Part shown: piece by piece, positions 12,198 through 22,886 of the stretch
Position numbering within the stretch: position 1 is the stretch's first letter
Layout of the letters: each line of letters opens with the position of its first letter
Assembly (NCBI GenBank): GCA_947630185.1
Contig: CANRGT010000006.1
Location: 30,405 to 94,404, forward strand
Direction: 5' to 3'
DNA length: 64,000 nucleotides
Source: an uncultured Clostridia bacterium
GTDB taxonomy: Bacteria; Bacillota; Clostridia; TANB77; CAG-508
Made by a program: the position numbers and the translations under genes
Notes under the pieces: generated by a model
What the model saw: the letters and a program-made list of their open reading frames with translations, nothing else
What the model was told of the DNA's origin: nothing
Databases searched by the model: none

Positions 12198-12337
12198 CAA
12201 AATATAGTAACTTGAAGTAGCAACGCGTAGCGTTCAAACGTAGCTACGAAAGTAGCGAAGTGCGCTTGGAGCAACCAACTTATAGTACTTAAAAATTGGT
12301 TGCGACAACAAGTTGCACGTAAAGTTACTATATTTTG
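12198..12337. repeat. Dispersed structured palindromic repeat, copy C (between fusA and tuf)
   Basis: Perfect 16-nt outer arms (12198-12213 / 12322-12337) with core AGCAACGCGTAGCGTTCAAACG...GTGCGCTTGGAGCAACC...GGTTGCGACAACAAGTTGC shared with copy A. Confidence 0.8.
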
Positions 12338-12361
12338 TTGATTTAGAAACTATTATAATAT

Positions 12362-14446
12362 TTACTCTTGTTTTTTAGCTCTTGATGCAACAATTGTATC
12401 AAATACTGATTTTGGAACTTCCTCGTAATGACTTGGTTCCATTGAGTAAGTACCTCTACCTTGTGTTTTTGAACGTAAGTCTGTTGCATAACCAAACATT
12501 TCTGATAGTGGAATAAAGCTTCTGATAACTTGGTTTCCTTGAATAGATTCCATACCTTCTAGCTTTCCACGTCTCGAGTTAACGTCTCCAATAACATCTC
12601 CCATATATTCTTCTGGAACTGTTATTTCTACTCTCATGATTGGTTCTAGAATAACTGATTTACCTTGTCTACAACCCTCTTTGAAGGCCATAGATCCAGC
12701 AATTTTGAAGGCCATTTCTGATGAGTCAACTTCATGGTATGAACCATCTACTAATGTAGCTTTAAAGTCTATAACAGGGTAACCTGCTAATACACCACTT
12801 TGAGCTGCCTCTCTAACGCCATCCTCGATTGGTTTAATGTATTCTTTTGGAACAACACCACCAACGATTTTGCTTTCAAATTCAATTCCTTTACCTGGCT
12901 CTAATGGTTCCATTTCTAGCCATACATCACCGTATTGTCCACGTCCACCAGATTGACGAATGAATTTACCTTGTACTTTAACTTTATTTCTAATTGTTTC
13001 TTTGTAAGAAACTTGTGGTTTACCTACATTACACTCTACTTTAAATTCTCTCTTTAAACGGTCTACTATAATGTCTAAGTGTAATTCACCCATACCAGCT
13101 ATAATTGTTTGACCAGATTCTTGGTCTGTCCATGTTTTGAATGTTGGGTCTTCTTCTGCAAGTTTTGCAAGTGCTATACCCATCTTTTCGCTATTTGCTT
13201 TATCTTTTGGCTCAATAGCGATATCAATAACAGGCTCTGGGAATTCCATTGATTCTAGAATAACTGGATGTGCTGGGTCGCAAAGTGTATCACCTGTAGA
13301 TACTTCTTTTAATCCAACTGCTGCTGCAATATCACCTGCATATACTTTTTCAATATCTTGTCTGTGATTTGCGTGCATTAATAGGATTCTTCCCATTCTA
13401 TCTTTTTTATCTTTATTTGCATTTAATATTGTTGAACCTGCATCTAATGTTCCAGAATATACTCTGAAGAAGCAAAGTTTTCCAACAAATGGGTCAGTTG
13501 CAATTTTAAATGCTAATGCTGAAAATGGTTCTGTATCAGATGTTTTTCTTTCTACTTCTTCTCCATTTTCGTCTACACCTTTGATATCTGGAATATCAAG
13601 TGGTGAAGGCATATAATCTACAACTGCGTTTAATAATTCTTGTACACCTTTGTTCTTATATGATGAACCACAGCATACTGGAACTATTTTATTAGCTATT
13701 GTTCCAATTCTAATACCTTTTTTGATTTCTTCTTCAGATAGTTCTTCACCATCTAAATATTTCATCATTAATTCATCATCTTGTTCAGCAGCAGCTTCTA
13801 TTAATTTTGCTCTATATTCTTCTGCTTGAGCTTGTAATTCTGCTGGTATATCACATTCTTCGATTTCTTTTCCTAAATCGTCTTTATGAATAAATGCTCT
13901 CATTTTTACTAGGTCTACAATACCTTTAAAGTTTTCCTCTGAGCCTATTGGTAATTCAATTGGAATAGCATTTGCTTTTAAACGATTGCGTAATTGATCA
14001 ACGCAAAGCATAAAGTCAGCACCTGTTGTATCCATTTTATTAACATATACCATTCTTGGTACCATGTATTTATCTGCTTGTCTCCAAACTGTTTCTGTTT
14101 GTGGTTGAACTCCACCTTTTGCTGCTAAAATTGTAACAGCACCATCAAGTACTTTTAAAGATCTTTGTACTTCAACGGTAAAGTCAACGTGACCAGGAGT
14201 ATCGATAATGTTTATACGATTTCCAAGCCATTGGCAAGTAGTTGCTGCAGAAGTAATTGTAATACCTCTTTCTTGCTCTTGTACCATCCAGTCCATAGTA
14301 GCTTCACCTTCGTGAACTTCTCCTATTTTGTGGGTTTTACCTGTATAGAAAAGTATTCTTTCTGTTGTTGTAGTTTTTCCTGCATCTATGTGAGCAACGA
14401 TTCCTATATTTCTTGTTTTTTCCAAAGGGAACTCTCTTCCAGCCAC
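12362..14446 (-). CDS. fusA: Elongation factor G
   Basis: [43 protein letters not shown]. Confidence 0.98.
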   Translation of the reverse strand: MAGREFPLEKTRNIGIVAHIDAGKTTTTERILFYTGKTHKIGEVHEGEATMDWMVQEQERGITITSAATTCQWLGNRINIIDTPGHVDFTVEVQRSLKVLDGAVTILAAKGGVQPQTETVWRQADKYMVPRMVYVNKMDTTGADFMLCVDQLRNRLKANAIPIELPIGSEENFKGIVDLVKMRAFIHKDDLGKEIEECDIPAELQAQAEEYRAKLIEAAAEQDDELMMKYLDGEELSEEEIKKGIRIGTIANKIVPVCCGSSYKNKGVQELLNAVVDYMPSPLDIPDIKGVDENGEEVERKTSDTEPFSALAFKIATDPFVGKLCFFRVYSGTLDAGSTILNANKDKKDRMGRILLMHANHRQDIEKVYAGDIAAAVGLKEVSTGDTLCDPAHPVILESMEFPEPVIDIAIEPKDKANSEKMGIALAKLAEEDPTFKTWTDQESGQTIIAGMGELHLDIIVDRLKREFKVECNVGKPQVSYKETIRNKVKVQGKFIRQSGGRGQYGDVWLEMEPLEPGKGIEFESKIVGGVVPKEYIKPIEDGVREAAQSGVLAGYPVIDFKATLVDGSYHEVDSSEMAFKIAGSMAFKEGCRQGKSVILEPIMRVEITVPEEYMGDVIGDVNSRRGKLEGMESIQGNQVIRSFIPLSEMFGYATDLRSKTQGRGTYSMEPSHYEEVPKSVFDTIVASRAKKQE

Positions 14447-14502
14447 TATTTTTTCCTCCTTATTTTATTTTAATTTATTCTTTTTCGTGTTTGATTTTAA
14501 AC

Positions 14503-14973
14503 TTAGAATTTGTAATGTGCAAAAGCTCTGTTTGCTTCAGCCATCTTATGCATATCTTCTTTCTTCTTGAATGCTCCACCATTTCCTGTTACAGCTTCCA
14601 TAATTTCATTTGCTAATTTTTCAGCCATTGTTTTTTCATGTCTTTTTCTAGCATAGATAACTAACCATCTTAAACCTAAAGTTTGTCTTCTTTCTGGTCT
14701 AATTTCGATTGGTACTTGGTATGTTGCACCACCAATTCTTCTTGCTTTAACTTCAAGAACTGGCATAACATTTTCAAGTGCTGCTTGGAAAACTTCTAGT
14801 GGATCCTTTTGCTCTTTTTCTTTTATGATGTCAAATGCATCATAAACTATTCCTTGAGCAACTGTTTTTTTACCATCTAACATAACATTGTTAACTAATT
14901 TTGTTACAACTTTGCTATTATATATTGGATCTGGTAAAACCTCTCTTTTTGCTATATATCCTTTTCTTGGCAC
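14503..14973 (-). CDS. rpsG: 30S ribosomal protein S7
   Basis: [28 protein letters not shown]...[14 protein letters not shown]. Confidence 0.98.
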   Translation of the reverse strand: MPRKGYIAKREVLPDPIYNSKVVTKLVNNVMLDGKKTVAQGIVYDAFDIIKEKEQKDPLEVFQAALENVMPVLEVKARRIGGATYQVPIEIRPERRQTLGLRWLVIYARKRHEKTMAEKLANEIMEAVTGNGGAFKKKEDMHKMAEANRAFAHYKF

Positions 14974-15205
14974 TATTCTTCCCTCCTTTTAATGATTTCA
15001 TACCATAAAGTATGATTTGGTACTCTGGAAAACTTTAATGTTTTCCCGTATAGCGCTATATAATCTATTATTAAATTTAAGTACCTTAAATTAGTAATGT
15101 ATTATTAGCACCATTTCTCGCCTTATTTTTTAAGGCATAATCTTTAATGATTTAAAGATTATTTTTGCTTGTTCTAATTTACTTTAGAAGCTTTTAACTA
15201 AAGAT

Positions 15206-15619
15206 TTATTTCTTAGGTTTCTTTGCTCCGTATTTAGAACGACCTTGCATTCTGTCTTTTACACCTGCTGTATCTAATGTTCCTCTGATAATGTGGTATC
15301 TAACACCTGGAAGGTCTTTTACCCTGCCACCTCTTATTAGAACAACGCTGTGCTCTTGTAAGTTATGACCGATACCTGGAATGTATGAAGTTACTTCATA
15401 TCCATTAGAAAGTCTTACTCTGGCTACTTTTCTTAAAGCTGAGTTTGGTTTCTTAGGTGTTACTGTTTTTACAACTGTACATACACCTCTTTTTTGTGGT
15501 GATCTTTTATTAGTAACTCTTTTATTCATTGAATTGTAACCATGTTGTAAAGCTGGTGCTGTTGATTTGCTAGTAGAACTTTTTCTTCCTTTTCTTACTA
15601 ATTGATTAATTGTTGGCAC
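15206..15619 (-). CDS. rpsL: 30S ribosomal protein S12
   Basis: [12 protein letters not shown]...[23 protein letters not shown]...[12 protein letters not shown]. Confidence 0.98.
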   Translation of the reverse strand: MPTINQLVRKGRKSSTSKSTAPALQHGYNSMNKRVTNKRSPQKRGVCTVVKTVTPKKPNSALRKVARVRLSNGYEVTSYIPGIGHNLQEHSVVLIRGGRVKDLPGVRYHIIRGTLDTAGVKDRMQGRSKYGAKKPKK

Positions 15620-15764
15620 TTAAATTTCACCTCTTTCCATATTATATTTTTTATTTATCTTACAATAGAATTTTAATTATAAACCTTATTTTCCGTAGTA
15701 AAAACTCACTTTGAATTTTAAGATATATTATTATATGTTCTATTATAAGATTAAAACAAAATAA

Positions 15765-15805
15765 ACCGCTAGGGAAATACGAGTTTCGTATTTTACACTA
15801 GCGGT
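15765..15805 (-). terminator. Rho-independent terminator after the 664-aa coiled-coil gene
   Basis: ACCGCTAG...CTAGCGGT stem with inner AAATACGA/TCGTATTT stem, then T-rich on minus strand. Confidence 0.75.
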
Positions 15806-15877
15806 ATATATTTTATCATTTTTATTTAATAAAGTCAAGAAAAATTAGTTAAGTTTGGCAATATTTGTTATATTTTC

Positions 15878-17872
15878 TTATTCACCATATTCTCCGTGAT
15901 TGCTTGATTCATTTTCTACTTCTACTTCATTTTCATTATTTCCAGATATTACAGTAGGGTTGCTATTGTTTAGACTTTGTTGTGAAACCTTTAAGCCTTC
16001 TTTAAAATCATTTGGCTTGTTTTCTTCTACTGGAGTTTCTGTTGTAGATTCTATTGGCATTTCTGTTGGTTTACCTTCTCTAAGTTCACTAGCTGGTTCA
16101 TATTCTGGTACTATAGTTTTAAATTGCTCTAATGGTATATGATTTTCTTCTAACATTTTTTCAAATTCTACTTTATTAAAATCATCTTTAGAACTTTCTC
16201 TATCATATAATTCTTTAATTTCGTCATTAGTTAATGGATTTATTTTGTCAGATTTTAAAGTTCCTGATGTTATTCTTCTAGCAAATACATTAGACAATTT
16301 TTGTTTTATTCTTTCAAGTATGCTTGGTCTTCCTTCATATGCTTTTAGTAGACCTCTATTATAATTAGCTTTAGCTATTTTTTGAATAAATTTTATTCTT
16401 CTTTTAGCATCTTTATCTGTTGGCATATCATATAATTCACTAAAATCATAACTTATATCTACAGCTGGTTTCTTTCCTTCGTTTTTTCCTTTCATAAATA
16501 CAACGTACTTATCAAAGGCTTTAATTTTGCTTTTATTAATAATTTCTTCCGCTTTAGCTTTGTCTTTATCTTCTACTTCACTATATGTTTTTTCTACTTT
16601 CATTAATAATTCTGCTATATTAGGATCTAAGTATTTGTCTAACTCTTCAATTCTTTCGAAATTTTTTGCATAATTACTATTTAACCTAGTATGTATATTC
16701 TTATCAAGTGTAATAATTTCCTCTTTATCACCATTAACTATAGTTGCACTATAAACTGGTTTTCCATCTTTAGATATAGAAAATTTAATTTCTTTTAATT
16801 CTACTGTATTAGTTTGTTTTTCACTTTCAGTTTTATCTTCGCTTGAACCTACAATTTTAGGATCACTTTGATTATAAGCTTCAAATTCGTTCTTTTTGCT
16901 ATTAAGTTCTTCTGCTGCTTTATCTATGCTTTCTTCAGGAACTGTCGTAGTTTGGTTCGGTACTGTCCAATTAACTCTTTGACGATGGCCATATCCATAT
17001 GTATGAACAGTGTTATCACTCTTTGGTTCTGAAACTTGTTTATTTTCTTCTGTTCTTGGTGCTGTTGTTTCAGGCACTTCTTCTGATTTTTCTTTTTCTG
17101 ATGTTGATGCTTCTGGTACTTGTTCTGTTTTTTCTGTTTTCTCTGCTTTTTCTGTTTTTTCTACCTCTGGTGCTGGTGTTTCTAGCACTTCTGTTGTTTC
17201 TTCTACAATTTTTTCTTCTTTTTTGCCATCACGAACTTCTACCATAAAATCATCTAAAATTGCTAAATCACTTTCAAACCCTTCTCTTTGAGTTTCTAAA
17301 TCTTTTATTTGTTCCTTCTTCTCTCTAGCACTTTGCATGAATTCTCTACTCTTTTTATTAATAAGTTGGTATACATCTTTATCAACTTTTAGTTTATATA
17401 CTTCTATATGATTGCGACGTAATTGCTTAAGTTCTTCTCTTTCAGATTCTATTTTTGCAATTTGATTTTCAATATCCTCAATTTGCTTTTCAATTTCATT
17501 TTTTCTTTTTTGTAAATCTGAAATAAAGTTCTGTTGAGCCTTTTCTACTTTTTCCTTTCTTTTAGCCAAAGTATTTCTTCTTCTGGCTCTATTTTCTAAG
17601 GATTTTGCAATTTGTCTATTTGAGTCATCGATTGCTTTATAAACACTTGCATCTAATTCCTTATAAAATCCACGTATTGATGTTTGTGTATTTAATTTTT
17701 CTTCATCTTTTTTTCTTATAATATCTGAATCTTCAATCTCTTTTTCTATTGCATGTATTTGATCTATAAAGTCTCCTTTTTCTACTTTTAAATTTGTAGG
17801 CATTCCTTTTTGTGCATCTTGTAATTTTAAGTTTAGTTCCTCATTTAAAGATTCCTTTGTTATTCTTTCCAT
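15878..17872 (-). CDS. Large coiled-coil protein of unknown function with low-complexity Pro/Glu/Thr linker
   Basis: Heptad-rich N-terminus, EKTEKAEKTEKTEQ linker, conserved-looking C-terminal half; no family recognised. Confidence 0.6.
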   Translation of the reverse strand: MERITKESLNEELNLKLQDAQKGMPTNLKVEKGDFIDQIHAIEKEIEDSDIIRKKDEEKLNTQTSIRGFYKELDASVYKAIDDSNRQIAKSLENRARRRNTLAKRKEKVEKAQQNFISDLQKRKNEIEKQIEDIENQIAKIESEREELKQLRRNHIEVYKLKVDKDVYQLINKKSREFMQSAREKKEQIKDLETQREGFESDLAILDDFMVEVRDGKKEEKIVEETTEVLETPAPEVEKTEKAEKTEKTEQVPEASTSEKEKSEEVPETTAPRTEENKQVSEPKSDNTVHTYGYGHRQRVNWTVPNQTTTVPEESIDKAAEELNSKKNEFEAYNQSDPKIVGSSEDKTESEKQTNTVELKEIKFSISKDGKPVYSATIVNGDKEEIITLDKNIHTRLNSNYAKNFERIEELDKYLDPNIAELLMKVEKTYSEVEDKDKAKAEEIINKSKIKAFDKYVVFMKGKNEGKKPAVDISYDFSELYDMPTDKDAKRRIKFIQKIAKANYNRGLLKAYEGRPSILERIKQKLSNVFARRITSGTLKSDKINPLTNDEIKELYDRESSKDDFNKVEFEKMLEENHIPLEQFKTIVPEYEPASELREGKPTEMPIESTTETPVEENKPNDFKEGLKVSQQSLNNSNPTVISGNNENEVEVENESSNHGEYGE

Positions 17873-18043
17873 AAATTTTCCTCCTAAAATTTACTTATCT
17901 TCTTTATTATAACACGTATCGACTTTATTTGCAACTATATTATGTAAATTTTATTATTTTGTAACTAAAATTTAACATTTTTGTCATATTTTAATACTTA
18001 TATTGCTACTAATCTAATATTTATATGGTTATTTTCATTTATT

Positions 18044-19561
18044 TTAAAAGCTTCTTTGTTTCAACATATCTTCCAAATCTTTTAAGGCTTTATCAGCTAA
18101 CTTAGTGTACTTTAGTTTTTTATCTCTTATTCTTTCTTCACCTTGTGGCAAAATACCAAAATTTGCATTCATAGGTTGAAATCTTGCATTTTCTGTTGAA
18201 ATGTATTTTGATAATGCTCCTATCATAGTAGTATCTGGAAATATTATTTTTTCTTTAGAGATATTATCTACATTATTTATATTGCTTACTGTCTTATTTT
18301 CTGACTGAGTCATATTACTTTCCTTATTAGCTTCCTCAAATTGCATTACTGTATTTAATCCTGCGACCATTCCTGATGAGACAGACTCAACATACCCTTC
18401 TACACCTGTGATTTGACCAGCAAAGTATATGTTTGGATTTAATTTCATTTGATAAGTTTGATTTAATAGTTTTGTAGAATTGATATATGTGTTTCTATGC
18501 ATTACACCAAATTTAACGAAATTAGCATTTTTTAATCCTGGTATCATACTAAATACTCTTTGTTGCTCTCCAAATTTTAAGTTTGTTTGGAAGCCTACCA
18601 TATTAAATAAATTGCCCTCGCTGTTGTCTTGCCTTAATTGCACAACTGCATAAGGTCTTTTGCCAGTTCGTGGGTCTGTGAAGCCAACCGGCTTTAATGG
18701 TCCATACCTTAATGTATCTTTTCCCCTTTTAGCCATTATTTCAATTGGCATACATCCTTCAAATAATTCTCTTTTTTCAAAATCATGTAAAGTTACTACT
18801 TCGCTATTTATCAATTCTTCATAGAAAGCTTCATATTCTTCTTTGTTCATTGGCAAATTTATATAGTTTTTTTCTTCATCTTTGCTTCTTCTTGAAAGCC
18901 ATTCTTCTACAGTTTCTTCTTTTTTTCTTTCTTGCTCGTATCTATCTCCCCAAAAAGCTATTTTATCATCTATTGAATCCTTTTCTATAATTGGTGCTGC
19001 TGCATCATAGAAATATAGCTTATCTTCGCCTGTAAGATTTGCAATTTCTTTTGATAAGCCTTCTGAGGTTAATGGACCTGTGGCGATTATTACAATTCCA
19101 TCTTTTGCCATTTGGGCTATTTCGTTATTTATTCCCTTACCATTTTTTTCACCATTATCAGCTAACTTAGTATTCACCTCTTCATGAATAGAGCCTACTT
19201 CTTGCCTGATAATTTCAATATTATCAAGCTTTTCTAGCTCTTCTGTTATTCTTTTTGAAAATATTTCTCTATCTACTGCTAAAGCTTGTCCTGCCGGTAC
19301 TGCTGTTTCGTCTGCAATGCGAATTAAAAGAGAATCTAATCTCCTTAGCTCCTCTTTTAATAAACCACACGCATTTGTATGTAAATTAGATTTAAATGAA
19401 TTGCTACACACAATTTCTGCTAAATTTTCATTGTGATGTGCTGGTGAAAACTTATGTGGCTTCATCTCATATAATTTTACTTTTATTCCTCTTTTTGCTA
19501 TTTGGTAGGCCGCTTCTGAACCTGCAAGTCCACCACCTATTACTACTATATAATCGTTCAT
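18044..19561 (-). CDS. trmFO: Methylenetetrahydrofolate--tRNA-(uracil-5-)-methyltransferase
   Basis: IVVIGGGLAGSEAAYQIAKRG, HNENLAEIVCSNSFKSN, YFAGQITGVEGYVES. Confidence 0.95.
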   Translation of the reverse strand: MNDYIVVIGGGLAGSEAAYQIAKRGIKVKLYEMKPHKFSPAHHNENLAEIVCSNSFKSNLHTNACGLLKEELRRLDSLLIRIADETAVPAGQALAVDREIFSKRITEELEKLDNIEIIRQEVGSIHEEVNTKLADNGEKNGKGINNEIAQMAKDGIVIIATGPLTSEGLSKEIANLTGEDKLYFYDAAAPIIEKDSIDDKIAFWGDRYEQERKKEETVEEWLSRRSKDEEKNYINLPMNKEEYEAFYEELINSEVVTLHDFEKRELFEGCMPIEIMAKRGKDTLRYGPLKPVGFTDPRTGKRPYAVVQLRQDNSEGNLFNMVGFQTNLKFGEQQRVFSMIPGLKNANFVKFGVMHRNTYINSTKLLNQTYQMKLNPNIYFAGQITGVEGYVESVSSGMVAGLNTVMQFEEANKESNMTQSENKTVSNINNVDNISKEKIIFPDTTMIGALSKYISTENARFQPMNANFGILPQGEERIRDKKLKYTKLADKALKDLEDMLKQRSF

Positions 19562-19575
19562 TTCTTCCTTTCTTA

Positions 19576-22560
19576 CTACCCAAAAAGCTCCATTATATCT
19601 TCCTTTGATAGTTGATTAATAAAGGTATTCTGAGTAGATAACATATCATCTGCTAGCTTTGCTTTTCTTTGTTGTAATTCATATATTTTTTCTTCTATTG
19701 AATTTTTAGTAATTAATTTATATACTTGGACATTGTGTTTTTGCCCTATTCTATAAGTTCTATCAGTTGCTTGGTTTTCTGCTGATAAATTCCACCATGG
19801 GTCATAGTGTACTACCATGTCTGCACCAGTTAAGTTTAAGCCTGTTCCTCCTGCTTTTAAAGAAATAAGGAATACTTTTATATTTTCATCTTGATTAAAT
19901 CTTTCTACTAGATTTATTCTTTCTGCAACTTTGGTTTGCCCTGTTAGTTTTAAATATTCAATTCCTCTTTTCTTCAATTCTTTTTCTATCATTTCAAACA
20001 TAGAAGTATAGCCTGAAAATAGTAACATTTTGTGTCCACTTGCTACTGCATCTTCTACAACCTCCATGCATTGAATAAGCTTACTGCTTTCACCTTCATA
20101 GTTTTGTAAAAATAGGCTTGGATGGCAACAAATTTGTCTTAGTCTCATTAATAATGCTAATATCTTTATTTGGCTATTTGCAAAGCCATTTTCTTGTATT
20201 TCTTCTGCTACTTCTTTTTTAGCACTAGCTAAATATGATAAATATATTTTTTGTTGTTCTTCTTGCATTTCATTATATAGAACTGTTACTGTTTTGTCTG
20301 GTAACTCTGTTAAAACATCCTTCTTAATTCTTCTTAGTATAAATGGCTCAATCATTTTCTTTAATTGCTCCATTTTTTCTTGATTATTGTCTTTCACTAT
20401 TGGTATTTCATATAATTCTTTAAATTTACGATATTTAAATAAATACCCTGGCATTATATAATCATAAATTGACCATAGCTCAGAAAGTGAATTTTCAATA
20501 GGTGTACCAGTTGATGCAAATCGTGTTTGTGCTACTATTTGCTTTATAGCTTTTGCATTTTGTGTATTATCATTTTTAATATACTGTGCCTCGTCTGCTA
20601 TCATATATTTAAATTCATAATTTTTTTCTGTATATATGTCAATATCTCTTTTTAATGAGTCATAGGAAGTAATTACTAAATTATATTTTTCTATTTTATC
20701 TATTCTTCTTTTTCTTTCTGTTGCACTTCCACTAATAACTTCTACTTTTAAACTTGGTGTAAACTTATTTGCTTCGCCAAGCCAGTTTAAAGTTACTGAG
20801 CTTGGGCATACTACTAAGGATGGCTTTGAGTTTTTACCATTTTCATTTACATATGCTAAAACCACTGCTAACATTTGAAGGGTTTTTCCAAGTCCCATGT
20901 CGTCTGCAAGAACTCCACCAAATTCATACTTATCTAAGGTTCTAAGCCATTGATAACCAATTTTTTGATATGTTCTTAAAGTAGCATTTAAATTTGCTGG
21001 TAATTCTAGGTCCACAGTAGTTTGATTTTCCTTTAATCTGTCCACCATTGTTTGATATGTTTCGTTTGTTTGTATTTCTACATTTTTTAAATTTTTTAGT
21101 ATTTTTTCTAGATAAAGGCTTCTATAACTTGGAAGTGTTATTACACCGTCTTTTATTGTATTGTAATTTATATACATATTAGTTGTAAGTTCTTCTAGGA
21201 ATTGCATTGTCTCATTTTCTTCTAATTTTATATAACTTCCATCTTTTAGCCTGTGAAACTTCTTTTTCAATTCGTATTTTTCTAGCATTTGTGCTAAGTC
21301 AGATAAATCTATTCCTATTTGTGTTAAATCAATTTTTAATAAGTGATTTTCTATTCTTATTCCTATTGATTTTATTTGAAATGAATTTATTTGCTTTTTA
21401 CGAAAGCTATCTGTTGCTAGAACTTCATATTTTTTCATATATTCATCAATTTCTTCTGATAAAAATGAAAAGATATTATCTGAATTTGCAAGCACTAACC
21501 TTGCACTTTTTCTATCTAGCATAAAACCTGTTTCAATAAATCGATTTAATGCTTCATTTTCTCCAATTACATTTCGTGCAATATTAACATTTTGCTCTAA
21601 GAATGGATTTATTTCTTGCTCTCCATAACAAAACTTAACATCTGCTGTGATGTTATTATTTGCATCATAATCTAGATATATTTTAACTCCTAACTTTTTA
21701 GGAATGCACTTTTCCTGAACAGCTTGAGATAAATTTTCTGTAATTATATTATTTTTCATTCTTGGTGCTATCATAGAGAAAAAGCTTGTAAGCTCATTTT
21801 CATCTATAATAATTTCATTGGTATAGTTTTTACGCAACACGTCTAATATTTTTAAAGTATTATTTTCAAAGTCTTTAGTTGCACGATAAATTTCATTTGG
21901 GAATAAAAGATAAATATTCTCTTTTCCTTGTAAAATTTCATAACTAAAAACATCTATATTGCATGTTAATTTAAATCTATTTTCTTCTATTTGTTTTACT
22001 GTAAATGTGATATTAGGCTCATCTGCTGAGAAATAAATTGTTTTTTCTTTTTCGCCTCTTTGAAATAGCACCGTATTATTTTTAAGTGCATCAAAAAAAT
22101 CGTCAAGACCAGTATTTGAAATTAAAATATTGTCTGGTATAAAATTTTTAATATAATAGTTGTATCCATTTGCTACTTCATTATGATATTTCATAATTTC
22201 TGCATATTTTAATAAGAATTTTAATATTGGAAGTGATTCTTCTTCAAAGCTCTCTTCTTGATGAACTAAGTTTAATTTGCTTCCATATTGATAAACTTCT
22301 TTTTTTAACATTCTCTCATAAAATTCTGGTAAGTTTTTAATTTTATAGAATTGAGTATTCCCTATTTTAAATTCTACTTTTAGTGCTTTTGTAAATTCGT
22401 TATAATAAACCTTAGGTATAATCTTTATATTTTTGGCACACGAATCTTTACCTTCTTTTTTAGTTAATTCATCTTGTTCTGTTTGCAAAAAGGTATTTAA
22501 TAATTGCTTATATACTCTATGATTTTCCTTCTCTCGTATTTGTTTTTGATTTTCTAACAT
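19576..22560 (-). CDS. SNF2-family helicase/ATPase
   Basis: GGVLADDMGLGKTLQMLAV, DEAQYIKN, TGTPIENSLSELWSI, LISLKAGGTGLNLTGADMVVHYDPWWN...DRTYRIGQ. Confidence 0.93.
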   Translation of the reverse strand: MLENQKQIREKENHRVYKQLLNTFLQTEQDELTKKEGKDSCAKNIKIIPKVYYNEFTKALKVEFKIGNTQFYKIKNLPEFYERMLKKEVYQYGSKLNLVHQEESFEEESLPILKFLLKYAEIMKYHNEVANGYNYYIKNFIPDNILISNTGLDDFFDALKNNTVLFQRGEKEKTIYFSADEPNITFTVKQIEENRFKLTCNIDVFSYEILQGKENIYLLFPNEIYRATKDFENNTLKILDVLRKNYTNEIIIDENELTSFFSMIAPRMKNNIITENLSQAVQEKCIPKKLGVKIYLDYDANNNITADVKFCYGEQEINPFLEQNVNIARNVIGENEALNRFIETGFMLDRKSARLVLANSDNIFSFLSEEIDEYMKKYEVLATDSFRKKQINSFQIKSIGIRIENHLLKIDLTQIGIDLSDLAQMLEKYELKKKFHRLKDGSYIKLEENETMQFLEELTTNMYINYNTIKDGVITLPSYRSLYLEKILKNLKNVEIQTNETYQTMVDRLKENQTTVDLELPANLNATLRTYQKIGYQWLRTLDKYEFGGVLADDMGLGKTLQMLAVVLAYVNENGKNSKPSLVVCPSSVTLNWLGEANKFTPSLKVEVISGSATERKRRIDKIEKYNLVITSYDSLKRDIDIYTEKNYEFKYMIADEAQYIKNDNTQNAKAIKQIVAQTRFASTGTPIENSLSELWSIYDYIMPGYLFKYRKFKELYEIPIVKDNNQEKMEQLKKMIEPFILRRIKKDVLTELPDKTVTVLYNEMQEEQQKIYLSYLASAKKEVAEEIQENGFANSQIKILALLMRLRQICCHPSLFLQNYEGESSKLIQCMEVVEDAVASGHKMLLFSGYTSMFEMIEKELKKRGIEYLKLTGQTKVAERINLVERFNQDENIKVFLISLKAGGTGLNLTGADMVVHYDPWWNLSAENQATDRTYRIGQKHNVQVYKLITKNSIEEKIYELQQRKAKLADDMLSTQNTFINQLSKEDIMELFG

Positions 22561-22737
22561 AATACATCCTCCAGAATTTTATCAATCTAGAATTATATCA
22601 TAAAAGTTTTGATTTTTCAAGACATTTAAGCAGGGTTTTTGACATTTAGGCGGGTTTTTGTCTTAACCTTTTGAGTAATTTTTTCTTAACTTATTTCAAA
22701 CTAGAATTTTTTCTTAGTTTAGTAAGTCTTTTGAAGC

Positions 22738-22781
22738 AAAAAAAATGTAGTACCTAATTTTTATAAGCACTACATTTTTTC
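22738..22781 (-). terminator. Terminator after the thioester adhesin gene
   Basis: AAAAAATGTAGT...ACTACATTTTTT inverted repeat. Confidence 0.65.
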
Positions 22782-22886
22782 TTAAAGTGACTTAATTTTT
22801 ATTATCAAATATTATTTACTTAAAATAATGTTGTATCTAATTGCCAGTTTTCCTTAAAACAAAAACCCCGTCCCATTGTCTTAACC

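Noticed and set aside
17000-17250. Plus-strand Leu/Phe-rich ORFs opposite the coiled-coil gene
   Set aside because: Antisense of a Glu/Lys/Thr low-complexity tract.
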